In this document: in pieces, positions 17,834 through 26,757 of the stretch
Layout of the letters: each line of letters opens with the position of its first letter
How positions within the stretch are numbered: position 1 is the first letter of the stretch
Assembly: GCA_947501635.1 (NCBI GenBank)
Contig: CANMWT010000007.1
Span: 62,001-126,000, forward strand
Direction: 5' to 3'
Origin: an uncultured Roseobacter sp.
Lineage (GTDB): Bacteria; Pseudomonadota; Alphaproteobacteria; Rhodobacterales; Rhodobacteraceae
Length of the DNA: 64,000 nt
Notes under the pieces: generated by a model
What the model was told of the DNA's origin: nothing
Seen by the model: the letters and a program-made list of their open reading frames with translations, nothing else
The model's database searches: none
Program-made: the position numbers and the translations under genes

Positions 17834-18289
17834 ATGCGCAAGTTCTTGGTGATTTTGGATGACAGCAGAGAATGTCTGAACGCGATGCGCTTTGCCGCGA
17901 TGCGCGCGGCAAGTACCGGCGGCGGTGTCGAGGTACTTTCGGTCATTCCTCCAGATGATTTCAATCACTGGATCGGCGTGGGCGAAGTGATGCGCGAAGA
18001 AGCCCGCGAGCGGATCGAAGTACACTTTGAAGTGTTCGCCAAGTGGATGCGGGACCGCCAACACGTGAACCCTAAGCTGGTCATACGCGAAGGCGAACCC
18101 GTGGACGAGATCATGGCCCAGATCCGCGACGACCCCGAAATCGGGGTTCTGGTACTTGGCGCGGGGACCGACAAGAAAGGACCCGGCCCACTGGTGACGC
18201 AGCTGACCAAAAATGCGGGCAGCTTGCCCATTCCAATCACGATCGTGCCCGGCGATCTGAGCAAGGAAAAGCTGGAAGCAATCACGTAA
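17834..18289 (+). CDS. Universal stress protein (UspA family)
   Basis: Single-domain USP of 151 residues. It starts with MRKFLVILDDSRECLNAMRFA and contains LVLGAGTDKKGPGPLVTQL, which resembles the ATP-binding GxxGx9G(S/T) motif of UspA-type proteins but is imperfect. Cytoplasmic, function in stress survival inferred from family only. GGGGGAG precedes the ATG at a usable distance. It is divergent from the BLUF gene with about 140 bp between them, so the two may share regulatory DNA. Confidence 0.88.
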   Translation: MRKFLVILDDSRECLNAMRFAAMRAASTGGGVEVLSVIPPDDFNHWIGVGEVMREEARERIEVHFEVFAKWMRDRQHVNPKLVIREGEPVDEIMAQIRDDPEIGVLVLGAGTDKKGPGPLVTQLTKNAGSLPIPITIVPGDLSKEKLEAIT

Positions 18290-18418
18290 CACAGCCTCAG
18301 ACAGGGCACGCAAAAATGCGCGGCTTGCATCCTGTGGTTTAGCCAGTTTAGAATCGTTCCAAACCTTGACTTGTCACCTTGCGATCCGCATATCTGACAG
18401 AACTTCAGGAGAATGCCG

Positions 18419-18982
18419 ATGTTTATCCAGACCGAATCCACACCGAACCCCGCAACGCTGAAATTTTTGCCCGGCCAGACCGTACTGGAAATGGGCACCG
18501 CGGACTTTCCCACCGCGGACACCGCCGATAAATCTCCTTTGGCTGCGCGTCTCTTTGCCGTTGAAGGCGTCGCCGGCGTATTTTTCGGGAATGACTTTGT
18601 CACCGTGACCAAAGCGGAACCAGTGGACTGGGATCACATCAAACCTGCGTTGCTTGGCGCGATCATGGAGCATTTCCAGTCCGGTCAGCCCGTGCTCGCA
18701 GGCGACCACACACCGGCATCAGGGCACGCTGAGCATAGTGGCGAAGACGGCCCTATTGTCAACCAGATCAAAGAGTTGCTTGACAGTCGTGTCCGTCCCG
18801 CTGTCGCGCAGGACGGGGGTGACATTACCTTCCACGGGTTTGATCGTGGCGTTGTGTACCTGCACATGCAAGGCGCTTGCGCTGGTTGCCCATCGTCCAC
18901 GCTGACGTTGAAAATGGGCATCGAAAACCTGCTGCGCCACTATATTCCTGAAGTGACAGAGGTTCGCCCCGTCGCCACCTGA
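18419..18982 (+). CDS. NifU-like (Nfu) iron-sulfur scaffold or carrier protein
   Basis: A 187-residue Nfu-type protein that carries Fe-S clusters to client enzymes. The N-terminal Nfu domain starts MFIQTESTPNPATLKFLPG, and the C-terminal NifU domain ends with the cluster-binding CAGC (Cys154, Cys157 in QGACAGCPSSTLTLK). AGGAG seven bases before ATG 18419 fixes the start over ATG 18413. tsaB begins 21 bp downstream, followed by an overlapping rimI, so the three are probably one transcript. Confidence 0.9.
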   Translation: MFIQTESTPNPATLKFLPGQTVLEMGTADFPTADTADKSPLAARLFAVEGVAGVFFGNDFVTVTKAEPVDWDHIKPALLGAIMEHFQSGQPVLAGDHTPASGHAEHSGEDGPIVNQIKELLDSRVRPAVAQDGGDITFHGFDRGVVYLHMQGACAGCPSSTLTLKMGIENLLRHYIPEVTEVRPVAT

Positions 18983-19003
18983 CGCGTGGCACACGCCGGT
19001 TTG

Positions 19004-19618
19004 ATGGCACCCCTTACGCCCAACATGCTGGCCTTTGACACCAGCCAAGCGGCTTGTGACGTGGCGCTTGTCCAAGAAGGGCAGCTGCGCGCGCACCGTT
19101 TTGAGGAAATGTCGAAAGGTCAGGCGGAACGCCTGCTTGTGATCTGTCAGGAGCTTCTGACCGAAGCCGGTCTAAGGGCCTGCGACCTTTCAGCGATTGG
19201 CGTAGGCATCGGCCCCGGTAACTTTACGGGCATCCGCATTTCCGTTGCGGCGGCACGCGGCCTCGCGCTCGGGCTCGGCATACCCGCGATCGGGGTCTCG
19301 GGGTTTGAGGCGCTCCGCTATGGATTTGAAGGCCCTTGCACGACCAGCATAACCGCCAGGCGCGATCAGGTTTACGTGCAGACATTCAGCCCCGAAGGTA
19401 TGCAAGAGCCGCGGCTGATGCCGCTGTCCGAAGTGGGCAACCTCCCCGGCCCCCTGATCGGGGCCGGTGGCGCGGCAGCGCACTGCGCGACATCTATCGC
19501 TATCGCCCATATCGCAGGTATGCGCGTTGACAGGCCGCATCCCCGACCCGCCCCCTTGTATCTGCGCCCGGCCGATGCCGCGCCCGCCAAAGATGCGGCT
19601 CCGGCGATCCTGCCATGA
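19004..19618 (+). CDS. tsaB: tRNA threonylcarbamoyladenosine (t6A) biosynthesis protein TsaB
   Basis: ASKHA-fold partner of TsaD in making t6A37 on tRNAs that read ANN codons. The start of the fold is MLAFDTSQAACDVAL, and GIGPGNFTGIRISVAAARGLALG is the most conserved TsaB block. About 204 residues from ATG 19004; ATG 19025 (MLAFDTS) is an equally plausible start, and neither has a strong Shine-Dalgarno. Its ATGA overlap with rimI is a common pairing in bacteria. Confidence 0.92.
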   Translation: MAPLTPNMLAFDTSQAACDVALVQEGQLRAHRFEEMSKGQAERLLVICQELLTEAGLRACDLSAIGVGIGPGNFTGIRISVAAARGLALGLGIPAIGVSGFEALRYGFEGPCTTSITARRDQVYVQTFSPEGMQEPRLMPLSEVGNLPGPLIGAGGAAAHCATSIAIAHIAGMRVDRPHPRPAPLYLRPADAAPAKDAAPAILP

Positions 19619-20064
19619 CACCACAAGACATGGCCCGTCTTCATGCGGCGGCGTTTGCCCCGCAAAGGGGCTGGTCGGCGCAAGAGTTTCAGTCACTTTG
19701 TGCGTCACCACATGTAAGGTGCTTGTCCCGGACGCACGGATTTGCGCTGGTGCGGACCTTGGCCGGCGAAACCGAGCTTTTGACGCTCGCGGTTGACCCC
19801 CAACACAGACGCAAGGGGATCGCCAACCGCATCCTGTGCGACTGGCTTGGAAGCACAGACGCGCAAACCGCATTTCTGGACGTCGCCGCCGACAATGCAC
19901 CCGCACGCGCACTTTACGCGCTGCATGGATTCGCAGAAACCGGGCGGCGCAAAAGCTATTATCACCGCCCGGATGCCCCGCCCGTGGACGCGGTGCTCAT
20001 GCAAGCCGCAGTGACCCACCGTCAGGGAGTTGAATCCTCAAGCCACACGCCAAAAACCGGTTGA
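19615..20064 (+). CDS. rimI: RimI-type GNAT N-acetyltransferase
   Basis: GNAT acetyltransferase of 149 residues, the RimI family that acetylates the N-terminal Ala of ribosomal protein S18 in E. coli. The acetyl-CoA motif is AVDPQHRRKGIANRIL (Q/RxxGxG/A type), followed by FLDVAADNAPARALYALHGFAETGRRKSYY. The start overlaps the tsaB stop (ATGA). The assignment as RimI rests on the tsaB-rimI pairing; GNAT substrate cannot be read from the sequence. Confidence 0.85.
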   Translation: MTPQDMARLHAAAFAPQRGWSAQEFQSLCASPHVRCLSRTHGFALVRTLAGETELLTLAVDPQHRRKGIANRILCDWLGSTDAQTAFLDVAADNAPARALYALHGFAETGRRKSYYHRPDAPPVDAVLMQAAVTHRQGVESSSHTPKTG

Positions 20065-20180
20065 CCCTGCCTGTGCCTTGGGCCCTAAATTGCGCAGGAC
20101 CAGAATTAATCTGCTCAATCCGGGTGGCAGCGCGTCACAAAGCGCCCTGACCGCCCCAATATCAAACTGGGAGACACCAA

Positions 20181-21179
20181 ATGACCCTCATGAAAAAATT
20201 CTTCGGCGCGACGGCTGCGCTGGCCCTTTCCGCCGGTGCGGCACTGGCCGAGCCCGCGTTGATTTTCGATCTTGGCGGCAAGTTCGACAAATCCTTTAAC
20301 GAAGCAGCACATAACGGCGCGCAACGCTGGGCGCAGGAAACGGGTGGTACCTACCGCGAAATCGAGCTGCAATCCGAAGCGCAGCGCGAACAGGCCCTGC
20401 GCCGCTTTGCCGAAGCAGGGGCCAACCCCGTTATCACAATGGGATTTGCGATGGCAGACCCGCTTAGCGCCGTAGCACCTGACTATCCCGACACGAAATT
20501 CGTCGCCATTGACGTCACATGGCTTGATGCGCCGAACATTCGCCAGATCGGCTTTGCAGAACATGAAGGGTCGTATCTTGTTGGCATGATGGCTGCTCTG
20601 GCGTCCAAAACGGGCACAGTTGGATTTATCGGCGGCATGGATATCCCCCTGATCCGCCACTTTGGGTGCGGCTACGCCCAAGGCGTCAAAGCGGTGAACC
20701 CAGACGCAACCGTCGTCGCCAACATGACCGGTACCACTCCCTCAGCATGGAACGACCCTGTAAAAGGCTCCGAGCTGACAAAAGCGCAAATCAGCCAAGG
20801 TGCTGACGTGGTTTATGCTGCTGCTGGCGGTACGGGTGTCGGCGTGCTGCAGACTGCAGCTGACGAAGGCATTCTGTCGATCGGCGTGGACAGCAACCAG
20901 AACTACCTGCACCCCGGCAAGGTACTGACATCCATGCTGAAGCGCGTGGACGTGGCGGTCTATGACGCCATGAAGGCCGGAACAGACCTTGAAACCGGTG
21001 TGTTTGCCTGGGGCCTGGCGCAGAATGGTGTCGGCTACGCGATGGACGAAAACAACGCGCCTCTGGTAAGCGCTGAGATGGAAGCCGCCGTGGAAGAGGC
21101 CCGGCAGCAAATCATCGACGGAGAATTGGAAGTCGTCGCCTACTACACCAACGACAGCTGCCCTGTTCTGGACTTCTGA
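20181..21179 (+). CDS. BMP-family ABC transporter substrate-binding protein (nucleoside or purine)
   Basis: Periplasmic binding protein of 332 residues of the BMP/PnrA/TmpC family, whose members bind nucleosides. There is a signal peptide (MTLMKKFFGATAALALSAGAALA) followed by the family start EPALIFDLGGKFDKSFNEAA. Other blocks are FAEHEGSYLVGMMAAL and GTVGFIGGMDIPLIRHF. It is the first gene of a four-component transporter (binding protein, fused ATPase, two permeases), with a stem-loop immediately after it, as commonly seen when binding protein is made in excess. Confidence 0.93.
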   Translation: MTLMKKFFGATAALALSAGAALAEPALIFDLGGKFDKSFNEAAHNGAQRWAQETGGTYREIELQSEAQREQALRRFAEAGANPVITMGFAMADPLSAVAPDYPDTKFVAIDVTWLDAPNIRQIGFAEHEGSYLVGMMAALASKTGTVGFIGGMDIPLIRHFGCGYAQGVKAVNPDATVVANMTGTTPSAWNDPVKGSELTKAQISQGADVVYAAAGGTGVGVLQTAADEGILSIGVDSNQNYLHPGKVLTSMLKRVDVAVYDAMKAGTDLETGVFAWGLAQNGVGYAMDENNAPLVSAEMEAAVEEARQQIIDGELEVVAYYTNDSCPVLDF

Positions 21180-21204
21180 TCGTTGTGACATTTTGACAAA
21201 GATC

Positions 21205-21232
21205 AAGCCGCGCCGGTTTTCTGGCGCGGCTT
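21205..21232 (+). terminator. Stem-loop/attenuator after the substrate-binding protein gene
   Basis: AAGCCGCGCC (21205-21214) pairs perfectly with GGCGCGGCTT (21223-21232) around an 8-nt loop and runs into TTTC. A 10-bp GC-rich hairpin with a short T-tract should stop part of the transcription, leaving the ATPase and permease genes less expressed than the binding protein. Confidence 0.7.
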
Positions 21233-21253
21233 TCTGGGGGACAGGGAACAGGC

Positions 21254-22780
21254 ATGGCAGACAATGCGCCGGCAATTGAACTCAAGGGCATATCCAAAGC
21301 CTTCGGTCCGGTTCAAGCCAACAAAGACATCTCGATCAGCGTCATGCCGGGCACAATCCACGGTATCATCGGAGAGAACGGGGCCGGCAAATCCACGCTC
21401 ATGTCCATTCTCTACGGATTTTACAAAGCCGACAGAGGCGAGATTTTCATCTCGGGCCGGAAAACCGAGATACCCGACAGTCAGGCGGCCATATCCGCAG
21501 GCATCGGCATGGTTTTCCAACATTTCAAGCTGGTGGAAAACTTCACCGTGCTGGAGAATATTATTCTGGGCGCAGAAGACGGCGGCCTCCTGCGCCCATC
21601 GCTTGCCAAGGCGCGCAAGACATTGGTCGAGCTGGAACAGGAATACGGGCTGAACGTGGATCCCGATGCTGTCATTCAGGATCTGGGCGTCGGCATGCAA
21701 CAACGCGTCGAAATCCTCAAAGCGCTGTATCGGCAGGCCGATATCCTGATCCTTGATGAGCCGACGGGCGTGCTGACCCCTGCCGAAGCTGATCAACTTT
21801 TCCGTATTCTGGGCCGTCTGCGCGAAGAGGGTAAAACGATCATCCTGATCACGCACAAGCTGCGCGAGATCATGGAGGCAACAGACACCGTCAGCGTGAT
21901 GCGGCGCGGCGAGATGACGGCAACCGTAAAGACACATCAAACTTCTCCTGCTGAGCTGGCTGAGCTTATGGTGGGGCGCAAGGTTTTGCTGAGGGTCGAT
22001 AAAAAGCCTGCAACCACCGGCGATGTCGTGCTCGACATCAAGGGGTTGCGGGTCGTGGACGATCAGAAAGTCGAACGGCTCAAGGGGATCGACTTGCAGG
22101 TGCGTGCGGGCGAAATTCTTGGCATCGCAGGCGTGGCCGGCAACGGACAATCGGAACTGCTCGAAGTTTTGGGCGGATACGAAAAGGCCACTGGTTCGAT
22201 CACGTTGAACGGCCAACCGCTGGACCTGACAGGCAAGGGATCAGACGGGCGGACCCGCCGCCAGCGCGGTATCGGCCACGTCCCCGAAGACCGCCAGCGC
22301 GAAGGCCTCATCATGGATTTTTCCGCTTGGGAAAACACGGCATTTGGCTACCACCGCGCGCCCGGCTACCAGAATGGGGTGTTGATGGACAATAGCGCCA
22401 TCCGCGAAGATACGGCCGCCAAGATGCAGCGTTTCGACGTACGCCCGCCGAACCCCTCGCTCGCTGCCAAAAGCTTTTCGGGCGGCAATCAGCAAAAGAT
22501 TGTTCTGGCCCGCGAGATCGAGCGTAATCCCGATCTTTTGCTGGTTGGTCAGCCAACCCGTGGTGTGGATATTGGTGCCATTGAATTCATCCACCAGCAA
22601 ATCGTAGCACTGCGCGATCAGGGGAAAGCCATCCTGCTTGTCTCGGTGGAGCTTGAGGAAATCCTCGCGCTGGCCGACAGGGTGGCGGTTATGTTCGACG
22701 GCGTCATCATGGGCGAGCGCATGTCAGATCAAACTGACGAAAAAGAACTGGGCCTGCTCATGGCCGGGGTAGCGGCATGA
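21254..22780 (+). CDS. BMP-type nucleoside ABC transporter ATP-binding protein (two fused ABC domains)
   Basis: A 508-residue cytoplasmic ATPase with two ABC domains, as in NupO/YufO. Domain 1 has an intact Walker A (GENGAGKST, 40-48), an LGVGMQQRVEI signature and ILILDEPTG. Domain 2 is degenerate in the usual way for this family: GVAGNGQSE replaces Walker A, while the signature FSGGNQQKIVL is good and Walker B reads LLLVGQPTRGVD with Gln at the catalytic Glu site. ATP hydrolysis is therefore expected mainly at the site with domain 1 Walker A. It starts 21 bp after the preceding stem-loop. Confidence 0.93.
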   Translation: MADNAPAIELKGISKAFGPVQANKDISISVMPGTIHGIIGENGAGKSTLMSILYGFYKADRGEIFISGRKTEIPDSQAAISAGIGMVFQHFKLVENFTVLENIILGAEDGGLLRPSLAKARKTLVELEQEYGLNVDPDAVIQDLGVGMQQRVEILKALYRQADILILDEPTGVLTPAEADQLFRILGRLREEGKTIILITHKLREIMEATDTVSVMRRGEMTATVKTHQTSPAELAELMVGRKVLLRVDKKPATTGDVVLDIKGLRVVDDQKVERLKGIDLQVRAGEILGIAGVAGNGQSELLEVLGGYEKATGSITLNGQPLDLTGKGSDGRTRRQRGIGHVPEDRQREGLIMDFSAWENTAFGYHRAPGYQNGVLMDNSAIREDTAAKMQRFDVRPPNPSLAAKSFSGGNQQKIVLAREIERNPDLLLVGQPTRGVDIGAIEFIHQQIVALRDQGKAILLVSVELEEILALADRVAVMFDGVIMGERMSDQTDEKELGLLMAGVAA

Positions 22781-22902
22781 GACGCCCTGCACCGCTCCGC
22801 ATTCTGGGCGCCAGCGGCGGATCTGCACGCGACGCAGGAAACACCCCACGTGCCGGGCAATGCTCTGCCAGGCACAAGACCGGAGCCGCGATATGGATGT
22901 GA
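22777..22902 (+). CDS. Possible 41-aa coupling ORF between ATPase and permease genes
   Basis: The ATG at 22777 overlaps the ATPase stop (ATGA), and the TGA at 22900-22902 overlaps the second in-frame ATG of the permease (TGATG at 22902). It encodes 41 residues starting MRRPAPLRILGASGG, basic and without homology I recognise. It may simply keep ribosomes moving across a 112-bp gap that would otherwise be untranslated, or be chance. No Shine-Dalgarno is needed for re-initiation. Confidence 0.3.
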   Translation: MRRPAPLRILGASGGSARDAGNTPRAGQCSARHKTGAAIWM

Positions 22903-23987
22903 TGCCTAAATGGGCCGAAGTCGTTCTCGTGCCATTGATCTCGCTAATCCTTGCGGCATTGATCTCGGCGCTGGTGATCCTTGGCATCGGAGAGGACCCG
23001 ATAGCCGCGGTCGAGCTAATGGTAACCGGCGCTTTGGGCAGTACCTACGGATGGGGCTACACCCTTTACTACGCAACCAATTTCCTTTTCACAGGACTGG
23101 CCGTCTCGGTCGCTTTTCACGCAGGGCTTTTCAACATTGGCGGCGAAGGGCAGGCCATGCTGGGCGGTCTGGGTGTGGCACTGGCCTGTTTGCTGATCCC
23201 GTGGCCGCACTGGACGCTGGCACTCCTGGGCGCAAGCCTTGCGGCTGCTCTTTTCGGTGCCGCCTGGGCTGCGATCCCCGCGTTCTTGCAAGCCAAGCGC
23301 GGCAGCCACATCGTTATCACAACCATCATGTTCAATTTCATCGGCGCCGCCGTGCTGAACTATGTGCTGGTCAATGTGATGCGCCCCGCCGGCAGCATGG
23401 ATCCGGCAACAGCCCGTTTTCCCGAAGCAGTCCATCTGCCGACACTGCATGACATACTTGGTGTGGTGGGCATCTCTTTCTCGCGCGCAGCGCCCGCGAA
23501 CATTACCTTTCTGATCGCGATCGTCGCCTGCTTTCTGGTCTGGTTGCTGCTTTGGCGCACATGGCTTGGGTATGAAATCCGAAGCTACGGCAAATCGGAA
23601 CCCGCTGCGAAATATGCCGGCATCTCGCCTGTCGCCATCACCATGATCGCAATGCTCATCTCCGGCGCGCTTGCAGGGCTGATGGCCATCAACAACGTCA
23701 TGGGCGAAGCCGAACGACTGGTACTGAACGCGGTCGAGGGAGCGGGCTTTATCGGGATTGCGGTGGCGCTTATGGGGCGCAGCCACCCTTTCGGTGTCTT
23801 TCTTGCGGCCCTTCTCTTTGGGTTCCTCTATCAGGGCGGGGCAGAGCTGGCGCTCTGGACCTCCATTCCCCGCGAACTGATCGTCGTGATACAGGCACTT
23901 GTCATCCTCTTTACCGGGGCGCTCGACAATATGGTCCGGATGCCGCTTGAAAAGCTGTTCCTCCTGCTCAAGCGTAAGGAGGCGTAA
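22893..23987 (+). CDS. Nucleoside ABC transporter permease (first subunit)
   Basis: Membrane permease of 364 residues of the BPD_transp_2 family, with about eight to ten hydrophobic helices. FHAGLFNIGGEGQAMLGGLG is the diagnostic NupP/YufP-type stretch, and SGALAGLMAINNVMG with a conserved loop also fits. GGAG seven bases before ATG 22893 supports that start (MDVMPKWAEV); ATG 22902 is an alternative. Its TAA stop overlaps the ATG of the second permease. Confidence 0.92.
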   Translation: MDVMPKWAEVVLVPLISLILAALISALVILGIGEDPIAAVELMVTGALGSTYGWGYTLYYATNFLFTGLAVSVAFHAGLFNIGGEGQAMLGGLGVALACLLIPWPHWTLALLGASLAAALFGAAWAAIPAFLQAKRGSHIVITTIMFNFIGAAVLNYVLVNVMRPAGSMDPATARFPEAVHLPTLHDILGVVGISFSRAAPANITFLIAIVACFLVWLLLWRTWLGYEIRSYGKSEPAAKYAGISPVAITMIAMLISGALAGLMAINNVMGEAERLVLNAVEGAGFIGIAVALMGRSHPFGVFLAALLFGFLYQGGAELALWTSIPRELIVVIQALVILFTGALDNMVRMPLEKLFLLLKRKEA

Positions 23988-24955
23988 TGGACTTTCTGAC
24001 GCTCATCCAACTGCTCGACAGCACCGTCCGGCTGGCCACTCCGCTGCTGCTGGCCTGTCTGGCTGGCCTGTTTTCAGAACGTGCCGGCATATTCGATATC
24101 GGCCTCGAGGGGAAAATGCTCGCCGCAGCGTTCTTTTCCGCTGCAGTGGCCGCCATTACCGGCTCTGTCTGGCTTGGCTTGGCTGCGGGGATCGCATCGT
24201 CTATCGCCCTAAGCCTGCTGCATGGCGTGGCCTCGATTACCTTTCGCGGCAACCAGCTGATATCTGGCGTGGCGATCAATTTCCTGGCCGCAGGGCTTAC
24301 GGTTCTGATCGCACAGGACTGGTTTCAACAAGGCGGGCGCACGCCCTCGCTGATGGGCGGGGGCCGGTTCGAACCGATTACCCTGCCCTTTGCAGATGCG
24401 TTGGCGTCGGTGCCGGTGCTCGGCCCGATATACGCCGAGCTGATTTCGGGCCATTCCTTTCTGGTCTATCTGGCCTTTGCCGCTGTCCCTTTGACCTGGT
24501 GGGTTCTCTTTCGAACCCGCTTTGGTCTGCGCCTGCGCGCTGTCGGCGAAAACCCCGCGGCCGTTGATACGGCTGGCGTCTCGGTCGTCGCTCTGCGCTA
24601 CGCCGCCGTTTTAATCTGCGGTGTGTTGTGCGGCATCGCCGGAGCATACCTGTCGACCGCCTTGCAAGCCGGATTTGTCAAAGACATGTCCGCCGGACGC
24701 GGATTTATCGCTCTGGCGGCTCTGATCTTTGCCAAATGGCGCCCTTGGTACGCGCTCTGGGCCACGCTCCTTTTTGGACTGTTCGGCGCTTTGGAGACCC
24801 GCCCCGACGTTATTCAGGCCGTGATCGGCATGAAGGTTCAAGGCCAATTGCTGGGCGCGTTGCCCTACATCATGACGGTCATCATTCTTGCAGGCTTTGT
24901 CGGCAAAGCGGTCCCGCCGCGTGCCGGTGGCGAACCCTATGTGAAAGAACGCTGA
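23987..24955 (+). CDS. Nucleoside ABC transporter permease (second subunit)
   Basis: Second permease of 322 residues, also BPD_transp_2 family. The conserved stretch is FSERAGIFDIGLEGKMLAAAF near residue 25-45, equivalent to NupQ/YufQ-type subunits, and the end has GRGFIALAALIFAKWRPW. About nine membrane segments are visible. It overlaps the first permease by one base (TAATG), completing a binding protein-ATPase-permease-permease operon for nucleoside uptake. No nucleoside catabolic gene lies next to it, although deoD is present 10 kb away. Confidence 0.93.
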   Translation: MDFLTLIQLLDSTVRLATPLLLACLAGLFSERAGIFDIGLEGKMLAAAFFSAAVAAITGSVWLGLAAGIASSIALSLLHGVASITFRGNQLISGVAINFLAAGLTVLIAQDWFQQGGRTPSLMGGGRFEPITLPFADALASVPVLGPIYAELISGHSFLVYLAFAAVPLTWWVLFRTRFGLRLRAVGENPAAVDTAGVSVVALRYAAVLICGVLCGIAGAYLSTALQAGFVKDMSAGRGFIALAALIFAKWRPWYALWATLLFGLFGALETRPDVIQAVIGMKVQGQLLGALPYIMTVIILAGFVGKAVPPRAGGEPYVKER

Positions 24956-25050
24956 AGGCATAAGACCAGTTTCTTGCTTTGCATCAGTCCTGTTTGCCGC
25001 ACAGCAGCGTCTAGGATTGATTTTGACGCGTCCAGTGCCTAAACGGGGAC

Positions 25051-25965
25051 ATGCAGATTTACCTCCCCATTGCCGAAGTTTCGGTCAACGCATTCCTCCT
25101 CCTTGGTTTGGGCGGAATTGTTGGTGTGCTGTCGGGCATGTTTGGCGTGGGCGGCGGTTTTCTCATGACGCCTTTGCTGTTTTTCATTGGCATTCCTCCG
25201 GCGGTTGCCGTCGCGACCGAAGCGAACCAGATCGTCGCCTCGTCCTTTTCCGGTGTGCTGGCGCATTTGAAGAGGAAAACGGTGGATTTGAAGATGGGCA
25301 CTGTCTTGCTCATCGGCGGCCTCGTGGGGGCCGCGCTGGGTGTTGTGGTATTCAACTACCTGAAGTCGCAGGGTCAGGTCGATCTGCTGGTCAAACTTTG
25401 CTACGTCGTCTTTCTGGGCATCATCGGCAGCCTGATGTTCATCGAAAGCCTGAACGCAATCCGAAAGACAAAATCCGGCAAACCACCCCCGCGCAAAAAG
25501 CACAATTGGATACACGGCCTGCCCTTTAAAATGCGCTTTCGCGTGTCCGGCCTTTACATCTCGGTCATCCCGCCGCTGCTGGTTGGTGTGTCCGTGGGTG
25601 TGCTGGCGGCCATTATGGGTGTAGGCGGCGGGTTTATCATGGTCCCCGCTATGATCTACCTGCTTGGCATGCCGACCAAAGTAGTTGTGGGAACCTCGCT
25701 CTTCCAGATCATTTTTGTGACCGCATTCACCACGCTGTTGCATGCCACAACCAATTACACGGTCGACATCGTGCTTGCCGTGCTACTGCTGGTCGGCGGC
25801 GTCATCGGCGCGCAAATCGGAACCCGCATCGGCGTCAAGATGAAGGCGGAACAATTGCGCATTCTTCTGGCGTTGCTGGTTCTGGTTGTCTGCGGAAAAC
25901 TGGCACTCGACCTGCTGCTGCAACCATCCGAGCTTTACTCCATCGGCGCAAGCGGAGGGCACTGA
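25051..25965 (+). CDS. TSUP family (TauE/SafE) sulfite/organosulfonate exporter-like permease
   Basis: A 304-residue membrane protein of the TSUP family, which exports or imports sulfite, thiosulfate or organosulfur compounds. The two conserved halves are visible: GIVGVLSGMFGVGGGFLMTPLL (N-half) and GVLAAIMGVGGGFIMVPAMIYL (C-half). The next gene is a TIGR02186 membrane-anchored protein only 5 bp away, a pairing that recurs in Rhodobacteraceae. Substrate unassigned. Confidence 0.88.
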   Translation: MQIYLPIAEVSVNAFLLLGLGGIVGVLSGMFGVGGGFLMTPLLFFIGIPPAVAVATEANQIVASSFSGVLAHLKRKTVDLKMGTVLLIGGLVGAALGVVVFNYLKSQGQVDLLVKLCYVVFLGIIGSLMFIESLNAIRKTKSGKPPPRKKHNWIHGLPFKMRFRVSGLYISVIPPLLVGVSVGVLAAIMGVGGGFIMVPAMIYLLGMPTKVVVGTSLFQIIFVTAFTTLLHATTNYTVDIVLAVLLLVGGVIGAQIGTRIGVKMKAEQLRILLALLVLVVCGKLALDLLLQPSELYSIGASGGH

Positions 25966-25970
25966 TCAAC

Positions 25971-26741
25971 ATGAAAAGTGCCCTGTTCAGCCTTGTCTTC
26001 AGCATCCTCTGCATGGCTATGACCGCAGCTGCAGCAGAAGAAGTCGTGCTGGGCCTGAGCAAGGATCGCATCTCGATCACCACCAATTTCGACGGGTCCG
26101 AGATCTTGATTTTTGGGGCCGTGAAACGAGAAGACGCGATACCGGATGGCCCGCCCGTCGAGGTCATCGTGACTGTGGCAGGCCCCTCAATGCCCATCAC
26201 CGTCCGCCGCAAGGAAAAGCGCCTTGGCATCTGGGTCAATATCGACGCGGTTGAAGTGGACCGCGCGCCAAGCTTTTACGCTGTGCATACCAGCGGTCCC
26301 CTGAACGAAGTGCTCAAGGATATCGAGGACCTCAGGCACAAGATTTCCGTGCCACGTGCGATCAGATCCGTTGGCGCACCTGACAATATTCAGGATTCGA
26401 TGAGCTTTACCGAAGCACTCATCCGGATCCGCGAAAACTCAGAGATTTACCAACTGCGTGAAGGCAGTGTCACCGTGGACGAACAAACCCTCTTTCGCAC
26501 GGCTGTCCGCTTGCCCGCCGCCCTGACCGAAGGCGACTACGCGACGCGCATCTTTCTGACCCGCGGCGGCGATGTCGTTTCAAGCTTTGAGACAAGTATC
26601 GACGTTGAAAAAGTCGGGTTGGAACGCTGGCTTTTCGAATTGTCACGACAACAGCCGCTGATCTACGGTCTTATGTCGCTGGCCATCGCCATCTTTGCGG
26701 GCTGGGCGGCCTCTGCCGTCTTCAGATTTATCAAAGCCTGA
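25971..26741 (+). CDS. TIGR02186-family membrane-anchored exported protein
   Basis: A 256-residue protein with a signal peptide (MKSALFSLVFSILCMAMTAAAAEE), a periplasmic beta-rich region and a C-terminal membrane helix (LIYGLMSLAIAIFAGWAASAVF). This matches the uncharacterised alphaproteobacterial family TIGR02186, recognised by GLSKDRISITTNFDGSEI and by the place next to a TSUP permease. It probably assists or gates the neighbouring exporter on its outer side; that role is inference. Translation starts 5 bp after the TSUP stop. Confidence 0.85.
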   Translation: MKSALFSLVFSILCMAMTAAAAEEVVLGLSKDRISITTNFDGSEILIFGAVKREDAIPDGPPVEVIVTVAGPSMPITVRRKEKRLGIWVNIDAVEVDRAPSFYAVHTSGPLNEVLKDIEDLRHKISVPRAIRSVGAPDNIQDSMSFTEALIRIRENSEIYQLREGSVTVDEQTLFRTAVRLPAALTEGDYATRIFLTRGGDVVSSFETSIDVEKVGLERWLFELSRQQPLIYGLMSLAIAIFAGWAASAVFRFIKA

Positions 26742-26757
26742 CACACCGCCCCGCGAC

